A stretch of DNA of 64,000 bases from Virgibacillus subterraneus (GCF_900110695.1 NZ_FOEH01000003.1:310001-374000), one strand, 5' to 3'; numbered from the stretch's first letter, positions 53,379-62,361 are shown. Numbers and translations are program-made. Notes: generated from the letters alone by a model not told the origin.

Positions 53379-54431
53379 ATGACCAACTTTCAAGAATTAA
53401 GTAATTCACTAAATGGGTTAAAGTTTATTGATTTATTTGCAGGCATAGGTGGTTTTCATGCAGCTCTAAAGGAATTTGGAGCCAAATGTGTTTTTTCTTC
53501 AGAATGGGATAAACATGCACAAAAAACCTATAATGAGAACTATGGTATTATGCCAGAAGGAGATATTACAAAAATCGAAGCAGAAGAAATCCCAAGGCAT
53601 GATATTATCTGTGCAGGTTTTCCTTGTCAGGCTTTTAGTATATCTGGTAATCAAAGAGGATTTGAAGATGCTAGAGGAACTCTTTTCTTTGATGTAGCAA
53701 GAATTGCTAAACATCATAAACCTAAGGTAATATTTATGGAAAATGTTAGAAATTTCGAAAACCATGATGATGGTAATACGTTAAAAACTGTTATAGGTGC
53801 CTTAGATGATATCGGCTATGACGTTTGGTATAAAGTTTTAAATGCGAGTCATTATGGCTTGCCACAGAATCGGGAAAGAATTTACCTTATTGCAATAAAA
53901 AAAGACTTGAATGTGAAGAAATTTGATTTTCCTAATCCGACCTATAAACAAATATGTTTAAGAGATATAACACTTCCTGATGGTGAGACTGAGAAATATA
54001 CTATAAATAGAAACGATATAAGAGTCGATTATTCAAAAGTTCCAGGTGAATCTCTTTTTAATGACAATCCTCTTAAACCAATTAGGGTTGGTACGATTAA
54101 TAAGGGTGGGCAAGGTGAAAGAATATATAGTGATCTTGGACACGCAGTAACGCTGTCTGCATATGGGGGCGGTCCAGGCAGTAAAACTGGATGTTATCTT
54201 ATAAATAATAAAATTAGAAAACTTGCCCCAAGAGAATGTGCAAGATTACAGGGATACCCAGACCATTTTAAAATCCCTGTCAGTGATGCACAAGCGTGGA
54301 AGCAATTTGGGAATAGTGTTCCAATTAATGTCTTACAACATATAGTTAAGTCACTTATAATTACACCGGAGTTATCTTCACTGTTTGACTCCGAAAAAAG
54401 TGAAGAATATAAAGAGGTTATTGCAGGTTAA
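53379..54431 (+). CDS. DNA (cytosine-5) methyltransferase of a type II restriction-modification system
   Basis: About 350 residues with m5C methyltransferase motifs in order: FIDLFAGIGGFHAAL (I, SAM site), GFPCQAFSISG (IV, catalytic Cys in PCQ), MENVRNF (VI, ENV), LPQNRERIYLIA (VIII, QxRxR), RKLAPRECARLQGYP (IX) and FGNSVPINVL (X). The short variable region (about 190-260) between VIII and IX holds the target recognition domain. It methylates the C5 of cytosine in a specific short site, protecting host DNA from the nuclease(s) encoded downstream. ATG 53379 is used; GTG 53370 overlaps the previous stop. A strong terminator follows. Confidence 0.95.
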   Translation: MTNFQELSNSLNGLKFIDLFAGIGGFHAALKEFGAKCVFSSEWDKHAQKTYNENYGIMPEGDITKIEAEEIPRHDIICAGFPCQAFSISGNQRGFEDARGTLFFDVARIAKHHKPKVIFMENVRNFENHDDGNTLKTVIGALDDIGYDVWYKVLNASHYGLPQNRERIYLIAIKKDLNVKKFDFPNPTYKQICLRDITLPDGETEKYTINRNDIRVDYSKVPGESLFNDNPLKPIRVGTINKGGQGERIYSDLGHAVTLSAYGGGPGSKTGCYLINNKIRKLAPRECARLQGYPDHFKIPVSDAQAWKQFGNSVPINVLQHIVKSLIITPELSSLFDSEKSEEYKEVIAG

Positions 54432-54434
54432 TAG

Positions 54435-54477
54435 AAATGCTACTTATAAGATGTAGACTTATAAGTAGCATTTTTTT
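54435..54477 (+). terminator. Intrinsic terminator between the modification and restriction genes
   Basis: AAATGCTACTTATAAG pairs with CTTATAAGTAGCATTT around ATGTAGA, then seven T. It separates methyltransferase transcription from the controller/restriction genes. Confidence 0.92.
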
Positions 54478-54520
54478 ATGTTGGTAATAGGAATCCACCA
54501 TTTACTGGAGAGATGAGACT

Positions 54521-54733
54521 GTGAATTACAGAAAATTGTTAGGTGAAAATATAAAAAAATACAGAAAAATCAGGAGGATCTCACAAGAACAATTAGCTGA
54601 AAGAAGCAAATTACATAGAACGTATATTGGTGCAACTGAAAGAGGAGAAAGAAATATATCTATAGATAATATTGAGAAAATATGTAAAGCATTGGACGTT
54701 AATTTAAAAGATTTAATTAATGATAGGAGATGA
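54521..54733 (+). CDS. XRE-type HTH protein, probable R-M controller (C) protein
   Basis: 70 residues, almost entirely an HTH_3 domain: NIKKYRKIRRISQEQLAERS and LHRTYIGATERGERNISID. Length and position (own promoter, 6 bases before the nuclease gene) fit C proteins that delay restriction until methylation is complete. It starts at GTG 54521 behind GGAGAG. A clear C-box palindrome was not identified in the 43 bases between terminator and start. Confidence 0.8.
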   Translation: MNYRKLLGENIKKYRKIRRISQEQLAERSKLHRTYIGATERGERNISIDNIEKICKALDVNLKDLINDRR

Positions 54734-54739
54734 GATAAA

Positions 54740-55585
54740 ATGAAAGATTGGGAAAAGTTTGAAGTTGAATCAACGGAATATTTAAATGAACAATTTAAAC
54801 ATATTCCTGTTTCATTTGTGCAAGAAGGTGGATACAATTCTTATTCCAGTGATATAGGGGTGAAAAATAAAGGCGGAAAAACATTATTTTCTGTTGAAGC
54901 AAAGTACTCCCCATGTCAAAGTGGACAATTTGTAGTTAAGGAGGAGCAAAGTACATATAAATTAACCCAAGACAGTATGAGTGAAAATAGTAAGTACACA
55001 AGAGAGATAATTGATCAGTTAAATGATAACTTTGCTTCTTATTCACCCAAAGGGCAAAATGCAATCGATATTGAATCAAAAAACGAAAACCTAGCTAATT
55101 GGATAAAAGAACACTATAAAGACAAAGAAAGTTACTTTGTTATTTCTTCAACTAAGCTTCAAGATTTTAAGGCAATAGTTCCAATTGATGATATTGATAA
55201 ATATTTTGATGTCTCAGCTTGTATAAGAAGAAAAAGAAGCGGGACTAGTCATATATCACAAAAGAGAAAAGAGGAGAGTGTAAGGCAGCTGAAGGAGCAT
55301 TATGAACATTTTAATTTGAATGTTATAAATGTTACTGAAGAAAAAAAAGGAACCGAAAGAAGAACATTAATTGAGTTTGATGAGAAGGTAACTTTTGATA
55401 GAAGCGATCTTTACTTCGGCGATGATTTTTTTCTTTCTCCAAAACCCAATACTGATGTCTATTATGTTAAAACGAGAGCAAAAACAAATAACTTAAATGT
55501 GATTTTTAGCCTTCAATACAAAGGTGCTGAAAATAACTTCGGTAAAGAAAATTTAGAGAAATTTATTAACAGGGAAATCGGTTAA
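54740..55585 (+). CDS. Putative type II restriction endonuclease (PD-(D/E)XK)
   Basis: 281 residues. GGYNSYSSDIGVKNKGGKTL then FSVEAKYSPCQSGQ gives D-x(n)-ExK, the PD-(D/E)XK metal site with catalytic Lys in EAK. The rest shows no known domain, as usual for type II nucleases. It lies 6 bases after the controller gene and directly before a second nuclease-like gene, so it is the first restriction candidate of the cassette. The recognition site is expected to be the one methylated by the m5C enzyme. RBS ATAGGAGATGAG. No homologue is named because sequence families are too diverse. Confidence 0.7.
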   Translation: MKDWEKFEVESTEYLNEQFKHIPVSFVQEGGYNSYSSDIGVKNKGGKTLFSVEAKYSPCQSGQFVVKEEQSTYKLTQDSMSENSKYTREIIDQLNDNFASYSPKGQNAIDIESKNENLANWIKEHYKDKESYFVISSTKLQDFKAIVPIDDIDKYFDVSACIRRKRSGTSHISQKRKEESVRQLKEHYEHFNLNVINVTEEKKGTERRTLIEFDEKVTFDRSDLYFGDDFFLSPKPNTDVYYVKTRAKTNNLNVIFSLQYKGAENNFGKENLEKFINREIG

Positions 55586-56158
55586 ATGACTTTTGAAAAA
55601 CCATTAATTACTTATCAATCACATGTAAAACCTTATGGTGAACATTTCAGACTTGTTGTAATAGATGATAAGACACTTTATGAAATTGATCAGTTTGCAA
55701 AAAGCATAGTTAAAGTTAAAAAGAATGAAAGCCATCACAAATATGACAATAATTCACATTATAAACGGTATTTTACGGGAACATTGGGTGAAGTTGCTTT
55801 GGAAAAGTATTTAAATGTTTCTGGTATTGTTAATTGGTCTATCGGTGATTCAAAAAAATACCATGAACCAGATTTAAAGAATATTGGAGTTAACGCTGGA
55901 ATAAAGACAGTAGATTATGGACTATTTCCTATAATTTTTAAAAAAAGTTATTCCAATGAAATAATTATGATTAGATGGAAAAAGCGGTATGTATATATAT
56001 GTGGATTGGCGTCAAAGGAAGTCTTATATAAATATCAATCAGATGATTTAATAAAGGATCCAAAACTAAAAGCTAGAGGAACGAAAACAGGCTTCTATGG
56101 ATTTGAACAATTGCAAGGCTTTACCAATTTAGATGAACTAAGAAGAATAGGGACATAA
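55586..56158 (+). CDS. Second PD-(D/E)XK-like nuclease or restriction accessory protein
   Basis: 190 residues starting on the base after the previous stop, so tightly coupled. GTLGEVALEKYLN resembles the GxxGExA helix of PD-(D/E)XK nucleases; HEPDLKNIGVNAGIKTVDYG then gives PD-x(n)-IKT, where Lys would be catalytic and Ile replaces the usual acidic residue. The C-terminal GFYGFEQLQGFTNLDEL looks structural. It could be a second restriction subunit, a nickase (Vsr-like role) or the true endonuclease. A convergent terminator follows at 56170. Confidence 0.6.
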   Translation: MTFEKPLITYQSHVKPYGEHFRLVVIDDKTLYEIDQFAKSIVKVKKNESHHKYDNNSHYKRYFTGTLGEVALEKYLNVSGIVNWSIGDSKKYHEPDLKNIGVNAGIKTVDYGLFPIIFKKSYSNEIIMIRWKKRYVYICGLASKEVLYKYQSDDLIKDPKLKARGTKTGFYGFEQLQGFTNLDELRRIGT

Positions 56159-56169
56159 TAAGTACTAAC

Positions 56170-56194
56170 AAGCAATAGTCTAAAGACTATTGCT
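56170..56194. terminator. Bidirectional terminator between converging genes
   Basis: AAGCAATAGTCT pairs with AGACTATTGCTT, a perfect 12-bp stem with almost no loop and T/A-rich flanks. Confidence 0.8.
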
Positions 56195-56223
56195 TAATTT
56201 ATAACAAATATTATCAGGTCTCC

Positions 56224-56727
56224 TTATTCACTATTACTCATACTAATCTTTAACTGCTTTTTAAAACTATCTGACAGTACTTCTTGCTTTAATGCTTCAT
56301 CTAATAGCTTTAACAAATCTTCCTCAGTGACTTCAAGTGGTCTGAGAATAAGTTTTTCTTCTCCGCTTGGTATATGTTCTTTACCATTATAATATGACTT
56401 TTTGGTTGTGTAATGTCCAAATCTTATTTTACTATCTTCTTTAAACCGTAACTTTTCAATAGTATTTAATTTATTATTATCACCGATACTGACTTTTTTT
56501 ACCGATATAGGTAGGGTATTTTTTATTTTTTTCTCTAATTCTATTACTTCTTTATCAAAGCTAATTAACCCAAATTCCATAAGTAATTTGGAAACTGCTA
56601 GGTTAATAAGCGAATTCTTCCTTGTGTTTGTTTGGTTCATTAATTCATTAAGAGCATCATAAAGGATGTCGGTCATATATGCACTATATCGTACTGTTTC
56701 GTTGGAATCAGATTGATTCTTAGACAA
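56224..56727 (-). CDS. Hypothetical protein with ribbon-helix-helix-like N terminus
   Basis: 167 residues. VRYSAYMTDILYDALNELMN then TRKNSLINLAVSKLLMEFGL resembles a ribbon-helix-helix DNA-binding fold (strand then two helices). The C-terminal half is charged with a KLRFKEDSKIRFGHYT stretch. RBS AAGGGTTTG is weak. It faces the restriction genes and shares their AT-rich composition, so it probably arrived with them. Regulator role is inference. Confidence 0.5.
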   Translation of the reverse strand: MSKNQSDSNETVRYSAYMTDILYDALNELMNQTNTRKNSLINLAVSKLLMEFGLISFDKEVIELEKKIKNTLPISVKKVSIGDNNKLNTIEKLRFKEDSKIRFGHYTTKKSYYNGKEHIPSGEEKLILRPLEVTEEDLLKLLDEALKQEVLSDSFKKQLKISMSNSE

Positions 56728-56932
56728 TTAAAATCAAACCCTTCAAATTTATATTGATGTTATTATATAATTATATGTTATAGTTGTATAATTTACAACA
56801 TTCAGATGTATGGAACCTCTAGGAATGCTCAGCTATTCGATAGTAGAGCAACATTAATATCATAATAATTAAGTATAGGATTTCGGCTAAATCCCCCATA
56901 ATATAACCATTGGATTTGACTATACACTTCTG

Positions 56933-57471
56933 TCATGCCCGATAGCCACCGAATTTCCACAGACACATACCAGTACGTTGATATTGTTTTTTCAATATAT
57001 AATGAGATACATTTATCCGAAGCTGTACAAGGTTTTTAAAATTGATAAATGATTGTTGATAAAAGAAGGGTGATGCCTTATATCTTGGATGTGACTGTAG
57101 AAGATCCAATTGCATTCAAATTCAGTTGGGCTGTGGGTTGGAAAGGTGAAGAGGTTTTTACTTGGATTAATTGGAATTGGGACTTTTCGTTTAATCCCCA
57201 TATGATACATGACGGCAGCTCGTCTTCCTTCATACGTCGAACAGTTTTCTAAACAAGATAATTGGATAAGCTGCCATGGTGTTTTTTTAACGAATAACTG
57301 TTGATTACGTTCGATTACTATCGTACTATAGTCAGCATGGGCTACAGGTAGCAACGCCATGGTATCCTGATTGATTTGATAGCTGAGTAAAACTTTATTC
57401 ACTATTAAAGTTGGCTCCGTACTTGAGGATGGAAAAGTAGGTGAATTAGGGGGGAATAGCGTTTTACTCAT
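56933..57471 (-). pseudogene. comK: comK-like competence transcription factor gene with a frameshift
   Basis: The first 152 codons (57471-57013) read as ComK: DTMALLPVAHADYSTIVIER, YEGRRAAVMYHMGIKRKVPI, FTFPTHSPTEFECNWIF. The frame then ends at KTLYSFG. The missing C-terminal part, NFKNLVQLRINVSHYILKKQ then YQRTGMCLWKF, is present in the next frame down to 56933. It matches the ComK segment that reads NGKTMELPISYNSFENQ in B. subtilis. One indel in the ATTTTAAAAACC region near 57030 would explain it. ComK activates DNA-uptake genes. The start overlaps the end of an HTH gene by 8 bases. Confidence 0.85.
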
Positions 57472-57718
57472 GGGATTTATATTCTTTCATTTCTAATTTA
57501 ATTAAGGCGATTAAGGGATCTATTCTAAAGTTGAGTGCTTCAGACAACTTAACCATTATGACAAAAGATGGTGATTGTAAACCTTGCTCAATTCTTCCTA
57601 CATATTTATCACTGAGGTCTGTCTTCTCAGCTATTCCCTCTTGAGTAAATCCTTGTTCTATTCTTTTCCATTTTAAATGCTTTCCTAATAGTTGATGAAA
57701 CAGTTCCTTCTCTTCCAA
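57464..57718 (-). CDS. XRE family HTH transcriptional regulator
   Basis: 84 residues, one HTH_3 domain: RIEQGFTQEGIAEKTDLSDK then YVGRIEQGLQSPSF. Starts at TTG 57718 behind AAAAAGGAAGATA. Its TAA stop overlaps the comK start (ATGAGTAA), so comK translation depends on translation of this gene. An HTH regulator co-transcribed with a competence activator might repress both. Confidence 0.82.
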   Translation of the reverse strand: MEEKELFHQLLGKHLKWKRIEQGFTQEGIAEKTDLSDKYVGRIEQGLQSPSFVIMVKLSEALNFRIDPLIALIKLEMKEYKSHE

Positions 57719-57828
57719 TGGGTATCTTCCTTTTTAAATCAATTATCTAGCTCCCATGAAAGAGGCGCCACAACCTATAAGTAACAATTTGTAAATAATT
57801 GTAAAAAAATATATATTATTTTTTAGTG

Positions 57829-57867
57829 AAAAGGAGTATGCCATTAATTAGCCGGCATTCTCCTTTT
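57829..57867. terminator. Strong hairpin upstream of the sigma factor gene
   Basis: AAAAGGAGTATGCC pairs with GGCATTCTCCTTTT around ATTAATTAGCC, and AAAA/TTTT flanks it on both strands. It lies between the divergent HTH and sigma genes with no gene ending at it, so it may belong to a lost gene or to the leader of the sigma gene. Confidence 0.65.
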
Positions 57868-58048
57868 AAAATTTACCCCTAACTTCCAGGAGATATAATC
57901 AAAATGATATTTACTGACAAGGTCTTTCGATTTTCGACCCACTTTTACCATGGAAAATCAAATTTTATGTCGAAATTTGAAAGTTACGCAGGATGAAAGT
58001 TTATCAATCTTCTTCTATGATAAGGAAAATAGTTAAGGAGGAGAAAAA

Positions 58049-58603
58049 ATGAAGAAAGAAGAAAAGCTGACGTTTGACGAAGTTTTCGAGCAAAATGAAA
58101 GAAGGATCCACTACCATATGTTGAAGCTGGGAATTAAAGATCCACATCGGGAATTTTACGTAGAGGGGATATACGCAATGTGGATGGCTTACAAGAAATA
58201 TAACCCAAACAAAGGCCCACTTGGAACCTACTTCAACTACATCATTCGCAACCGCCTCATCGACATGCTCCGCCAGAAAACAAGGGAAGACCACAACCAA
58301 AGCAAGATAACCCATAAAGAAATTTGTGAAGTTGATAATGGTAACAGCTGCGGAGAAGCAAAAACTCCAGTGATTGATACGTCGGGCGTTACACTACCGG
58401 ACTGTGAGTTTTGGCATAGCGTGAAAGAGATGCTAACAGAAAACCAGTGGAAATGGGTGAAATTCTACATTATAGAAGGTATACCATTACAGGAAATCGC
58501 CCAGCAGGAAGGTGTCTCTGAGGATGCTGTGAAAAGCTGGGGAAGGCAGACTAGGAGAAAATTAAAGGGTGAAAAAGAAGTTTTAGTAAGGCTCTATAAA
58601 TAA
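58049..58603 (+). CDS. Sigma-70 family RNA polymerase sigma factor
   Basis: 184 residues. Region 2 is visible as YAMWMAYKKYNPNKGPLGTY then FNYIIRNRLIDMLRQKTRED, and region 4 as EGIPLQEIAQQEGVSEDAVK then SWGRQTRRKLKG. A long linker joins them. No anti-sigma gene is adjacent. This type of small sigma-like factor occurs in mobile or phage-derived regions of Bacillaceae, often ahead of a DnaD-type gene, as here. RBS AAGGAGGAG is excellent. Confidence 0.82.
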   Translation: MKKEEKLTFDEVFEQNERRIHYHMLKLGIKDPHREFYVEGIYAMWMAYKKYNPNKGPLGTYFNYIIRNRLIDMLRQKTREDHNQSKITHKEICEVDNGNSCGEAKTPVIDTSGVTLPDCEFWHSVKEMLTENQWKWVKFYIIEGIPLQEIAQQEGVSEDAVKSWGRQTRRKLKGEKEVLVRLYK

Positions 58604-58690
58604 CGGGATTATCAGATTGACCCCAAGCATTTCCCTCTTAAAATGAGGGAGATTTGCTCGGTGAACCTACATAAAGAAAAGGATGGTACC

Positions 58691-59623
58691 ATGAATTACA
58701 TAAAAGAGATTAACGCATTTTATGATCACATTGAACGAAATCCATTATCCGCATCCGCTGTAACGTTATGGCATGCACTGATACATATTAACAACAAGGC
58801 TATGTGGGCAGAGTCATTCACCGTAGCAGCACCGGTTCTACGATTAAAATCGGGACTCACGGATAGTTCGTTCAAACGAGCAAGGACTGAACTAAAAGAA
58901 AAGGGCTATATCAATTATCAATCACGGGGTAAAAATCAAGCACCTGTGTATCAGATGGTTAGTCTGACATTGGGTATGGACATTGGGATGAACATGAGTG
59001 TGGATCTGGAATCTGACCCTGGAGTGGACGGGTATTTGAGCCATCATACAGACCAGGATGCGAACCAACCTATGAACCAGGTCGTGGACCACCATACGGA
59101 CCATGGAAAGGACCCATTAATTAAACAAAAGAAAGACAAAAAGAAACGAAACAATACAAAACGAAATGATACTGCTGCAACTACAGACGTTTTTGTGTTT
59201 TACCAAGAAAATTTTGGGGTAATCAACCCGTTTGTATCCGATGCATTACAAAATTGGCTGAATGATATGGGCGAGGATCTTGTATTGGATGCCATGAAAC
59301 GAGCATTAGTAAGGGGCAAAGGGAATTGGTGTTATGTACAGGGAATTCTGCAAGCCTGGGTGAAGAAAGGTATCACTAGTGTGGAGGCAGCAAAAGCTGA
59401 ACAAGTGGAGTTTCGGCGTAATCAGCAGCGACAGCAGCGTTCTTATGTCGCCGGGACAGAGGAAGTGGTCCCAGGCTGGTTTAAAGAGCAAAAGCGGAAG
59501 GAGAAATTAAAGCGAGAGCAGGAAAAGTTGGAGCGAAAATCACGTAATACAGCAGCTGAACGAGAAGAAGTGGAGAGGTTGTTGGCAGCTTATAGGGAGA
59601 GGGGAGGAACTCGTGTGGGATAG
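58691..59623 (+). CDS. DnaD-domain replication-type protein
   Basis: About 310 residues. N-terminal winged-helix region (VTLWHALIHINNKAMWAESF, then SGLTDSSFKRARTELKEKGY), a low-complexity D/H/Q-rich linker (about 115-160) and a C-terminal DnaD-type segment: FYQENFGVINPFVSDALQNW, KGNWCYVQGILQAWVKKGI. Such proteins start phage and plasmid replication by loading helicase. ATG 58691 (AAAAGGATGG upstream) is preferred over an upstream GTG-type extension. No helicase loader, integrase or phage structural gene is in view, so this is an isolated mobile-element remnant or a domesticated gene. Confidence 0.8.
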   Translation: MNYIKEINAFYDHIERNPLSASAVTLWHALIHINNKAMWAESFTVAAPVLRLKSGLTDSSFKRARTELKEKGYINYQSRGKNQAPVYQMVSLTLGMDIGMNMSVDLESDPGVDGYLSHHTDQDANQPMNQVVDHHTDHGKDPLIKQKKDKKKRNNTKRNDTAATTDVFVFYQENFGVINPFVSDALQNWLNDMGEDLVLDAMKRALVRGKGNWCYVQGILQAWVKKGITSVEAAKAEQVEFRRNQQRQQRSYVAGTEEVVPGWFKEQKRKEKLKREQEKLERKSRNTAAEREEVERLLAAYRERGGTRVG

Positions 59624-60438
59624 GTTATCATATATTAAGAATTGCTTTCCAACAAAATGGTATTTTTAAATAATTCCTTCTACGATATGGAAAATCCACT
59701 TTGCTTCTTCTTCTTCGTTGTTAATTTAAATGTCTGCAGCCCAATTATCCTCACTCCATTTCTTTTCGTTAACTATGTAGTTTACAGACTCATTCATATT
59801 TCGCTGATATTTTGAATCTTAAAATTTCAAGGATGTTTTAGCTATAACTCTATTTTTAGGAATGAGTGAAAAGCTGTTTCACAACATAAATAACAGTGAG
59901 TCATACATTATCATATTGGTTAATCGATAATCTGCGACATGTTGACTAGCCTACTTAAAAAGCTAAGTTCCTCACAAAAATATCTTATTCTCAAAATAGT
60001 ATCAGGTAGTAATGTTCTTAAAACCACTCCAAGAAACGGATACTATCATTCTCATTATATAAGTGTAAATTAGAGTAATTATTCCATTATAGTTATTTAC
60101 AATATATAGTAATTACAATTTGTTAGTGGTATCATTAATAGTGAATTAAGGAGTAATGTAATTGGAAGTATCTTCACTTCCACCTCTTCAGATTCAGCTT
60201 AGATATAATACTAAGAGAGACTTCAACTACTAGACTAATTTTTTTTGGCCAATGATTGATTACAAATAATGTACATAATGTTAATGCACCTGTAAGAAGT
60301 TGTTTTTTATCTGAAAATAACTAGGGGTAGTGGCTCAATGGAAAGTTATTAAGAATATGATACCAATAAGGATTTTAAGTTTTTTGAACTTAAAAGAAGG
60401 ATATTCTTTGTAAAATAAAATTTAGTAAGGAGTTTTTT
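59624..60438. other. Gene-free interval, possible decayed minus-strand coding
   Basis: No open gene. On the minus strand between about 59830 and 59650, one frame gives DSKYQRNMNESVNYIVNEKK then WSEDNWAADI, a stop, then NNEEEEAKWIFHIVEGI, which looks like a broken small protein gene. The rest is AT-rich, without clear structure. Confidence 0.35.
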
Positions 60439-60672
60439 ATGGCACTAATAACTAATATAAAAAGAATAGAAAAAGAAAAAAATACTGTTCATAAACAAGT
60501 CGACACAACTTACTCTAGTTTCCTTGAAAAAAATGGTGAATTATATTTTCAAATTGACACTTATGGATCTAATGATAGGCAAATGCGTGGAAAGATAAGT
60601 CAGTCTGTCCAACTGGATAAGAATGCTGCGAAGGAATTAATTAAATTACTGAAGAGTGAATTCAAAATCTAA
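60439..60672 (+). CDS. Small hypothetical protein
   Basis: 77 residues. ALITNIKRIEKEKNTVHKQV then SFLEKNGELYFQIDTYGSND, then SQSVQLDKNAAKELIKLLKS. A beta-rich core with a C-terminal helix; a small family of this type occurs scattered in bacterial accessory regions (recalled, function unknown). RBS AAGGAGTTTT ahead of ATG. Free-standing. Confidence 0.65.
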   Translation: MALITNIKRIEKEKNTVHKQVDTTYSSFLEKNGELYFQIDTYGSNDRQMRGKISQSVQLDKNAAKELIKLLKSEFKI

Positions 60673-60772
60673 ACGTATCTAATTGTCTCCTTAACTTAGT
60701 CTCAGGTTATTCATTTATTTGTACACCCTGACTGATACCATGAAAATCATACTAAGTAAGGGGGCAATTAAA

Positions 60773-61391
60773 ATGAAGAAATTATTTATAGGATGTTTAA
60801 CTGCTATTGGGGCAGTTGTTGTTTTAGGTATTATTATAGCTCTAGTTTCAGGTGGTGATGATACACCGGATACTGCATCGGGAAACAGCGATGATACGAA
60901 GCAGGAAGAGACTTCTTCTGACAATAATGGGCAGGAAAAAGATAAAAAAGAAGGAAGGAAAGGTCAAGAAGGCAGGCGTTGGTGAAACAGCTACCGTTTC
61001 AAATGTAGGCTTTACAGTTGATAATGTAAAAACAACCGGCGAAATTGACAGTGGAAATGAATTTGTTGAAAATGCTACAACAAGTGGCGAATTTGTCATT
61101 TTGGATGTGACGGTTAAAAATGACCAAAAGGAACCACTGACAATTGATTCCAGTTATTTTAAAATCAAGTCAGCTGACGGAACAACATATGAGCCTATTA
61201 CGGATGGTCAGGTTATGATGGCTATGAGCGATAGTAGGGGAGACTTTTTCCTGACACAAATAAATCCAGGGTTAAGCAAATCAGGTAAAGTTGTCTTTGA
61301 AGTATCGAAGGATCTGAAATTAAAGGATTCAGTTCTGCACAGTCAGACAGGATTCTTTGGCACAGAAAGCATAGAAATTAGTCTGAAGTAA
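60773..61391 (+). pseudogene. DUF4352 exported protein gene with a frameshift
   Basis: The first frame (ATG 60773) encodes KKLFIGCLTAIGAVVVLGII, a membrane or signal segment, then a Ser/Asp/Glu-rich linker, and would run on out of family to a stop at 60985. The second frame carries the linker end (KKEGKVKKAGVGETATVSNV) and a full DUF4352 immunoglobulin-like domain (SGEFVILDVTVKNDQKEPLT, FKIKSADGTTYEPI) to 61391. The shift lies in the purine run near 60945-60965 (GATAAAAAAGAAGGAAGG). One inserted or lost base there would join the two. It could be real decay, slippage-based switching or a sequencing error. Confidence 0.75.
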
Positions 61392-61539
61392 AAGTTGGAT
61401 ACGGCTATTCCTGTTGGGAGGCTGTGTTGAGTGGGATAAACCTAAGTGTGGGTTTATCCCTTTTTATATAGGAACAATTAACAACAATCTTCCACAACCC
61501 GATAATAAGAGTAAACAACTATTAAGGGGAATGATTCGT

Positions 61540-62346
61540 TTGCTTGGTCTGTTTAGGAAAAAGGAGAAACCACAATCAAAACCAAAGAAAGAACAAACTA
61601 GTAATAAGAAAAACAATGAAGTGGTAGCAGGAAGAAAAGGGGAGATTGGCGAGTATAAGATTGATATTCAGCTGTCACAGCTCCCAAAGGAATACATGTA
61701 TCTTAATGATATTATGATCAAAAATTCAAAGTCGGCATCCGGCTATTCACAGATTGACCATCTTGTACTAACGCCATATGGCATTTTTGTTATTGAGACA
61801 AAGAATTATCAGGGTACAATATACGGTGGTAGAAATCGAAAACAGTGGCTTATCAATGGAAAGTTTAAAATGATAAACCCGATCATACAGAACTATGGCC
61901 ATATTCAGGCACTTAAAACGCTTGTTGATAAGAAATTTCATTCTAATTTTATTTCGCTGGTATCATTCACAAAACGCTGTAAGCTTAAAATCGACATGGA
62001 CTTAAGAGAAATCACAGCTGATGAGATGGTCATATACGATATTTATTTTACTGAAACGATCAATAGAAAAGTATCGATTGCTAAATTGAAGGATAAAGAG
62101 CCTTTGTTATCAGAGGCAGATATTCAGCAAATATACAATACCTTATCTGATGTAAACATATCAGATCCAACGTTAAGAGAACAGCATAATAAAAGTTTGA
62201 AAGAGAAGACCAGCACGTCTAAATCAGCTGCTGCTAAATGCGTTGTCTGCAGTAAACCTGTTTCACAAAAGGTTAGGGATTACTGTATGGCAAATAAAAA
62301 ATTCGAGGGGAAAGTTTATTGCTATGAACATCAAAGAAGTCGGTAA
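61540..62346 (+). CDS. NERD domain (nuclease-related) protein with C-terminal zinc-finger-like segment
   Basis: 268 residues from TTG 61540 (AAGGGGA upstream; ATG 61531 is an alternative). A basic linker leads to a NERD domain: RKGEIGEYKIDIQLSQLPKE, GYSQIDHLVLTPYGIFVIET (the Asp in QIDH and the Glu in IET) and KNYQGTIYGG (catalytic-type Lys), equivalent to D-ExK of PD-(D/E)XK nucleases. Four cysteines near the end (CVVCSKPV...YCMA...YCYEH) probably bind zinc. NERD proteins are linked to DNA processing, but activity is rarely shown. A shared hairpin follows. Confidence 0.82.
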   Translation: MLGLFRKKEKPQSKPKKEQTSNKKNNEVVAGRKGEIGEYKIDIQLSQLPKEYMYLNDIMIKNSKSASGYSQIDHLVLTPYGIFVIETKNYQGTIYGGRNRKQWLINGKFKMINPIIQNYGHIQALKTLVDKKFHSNFISLVSFTKRCKLKIDMDLREITADEMVIYDIYFTETINRKVSIAKLKDKEPLLSEADIQQIYNTLSDVNISDPTLREQHNKSLKEKTSTSKSAAAKCVVCSKPVSQKVRDYCMANKKFEGKVYCYEHQRSR

Positions 62347-62361
62347 TATATACAGAATAGT

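Noticed and set aside
54526-54837. Minus-strand 103-codon frame over the controller gene
   Set aside because: Antisense to a clear HTH gene; hydrophobic Ser/Leu-rich shadow.
58049-59623. Intact prophage
   Set aside because: A sigma-like factor and a DnaD-type protein are present, but no integrase, terminase, capsid or lysis gene is seen.
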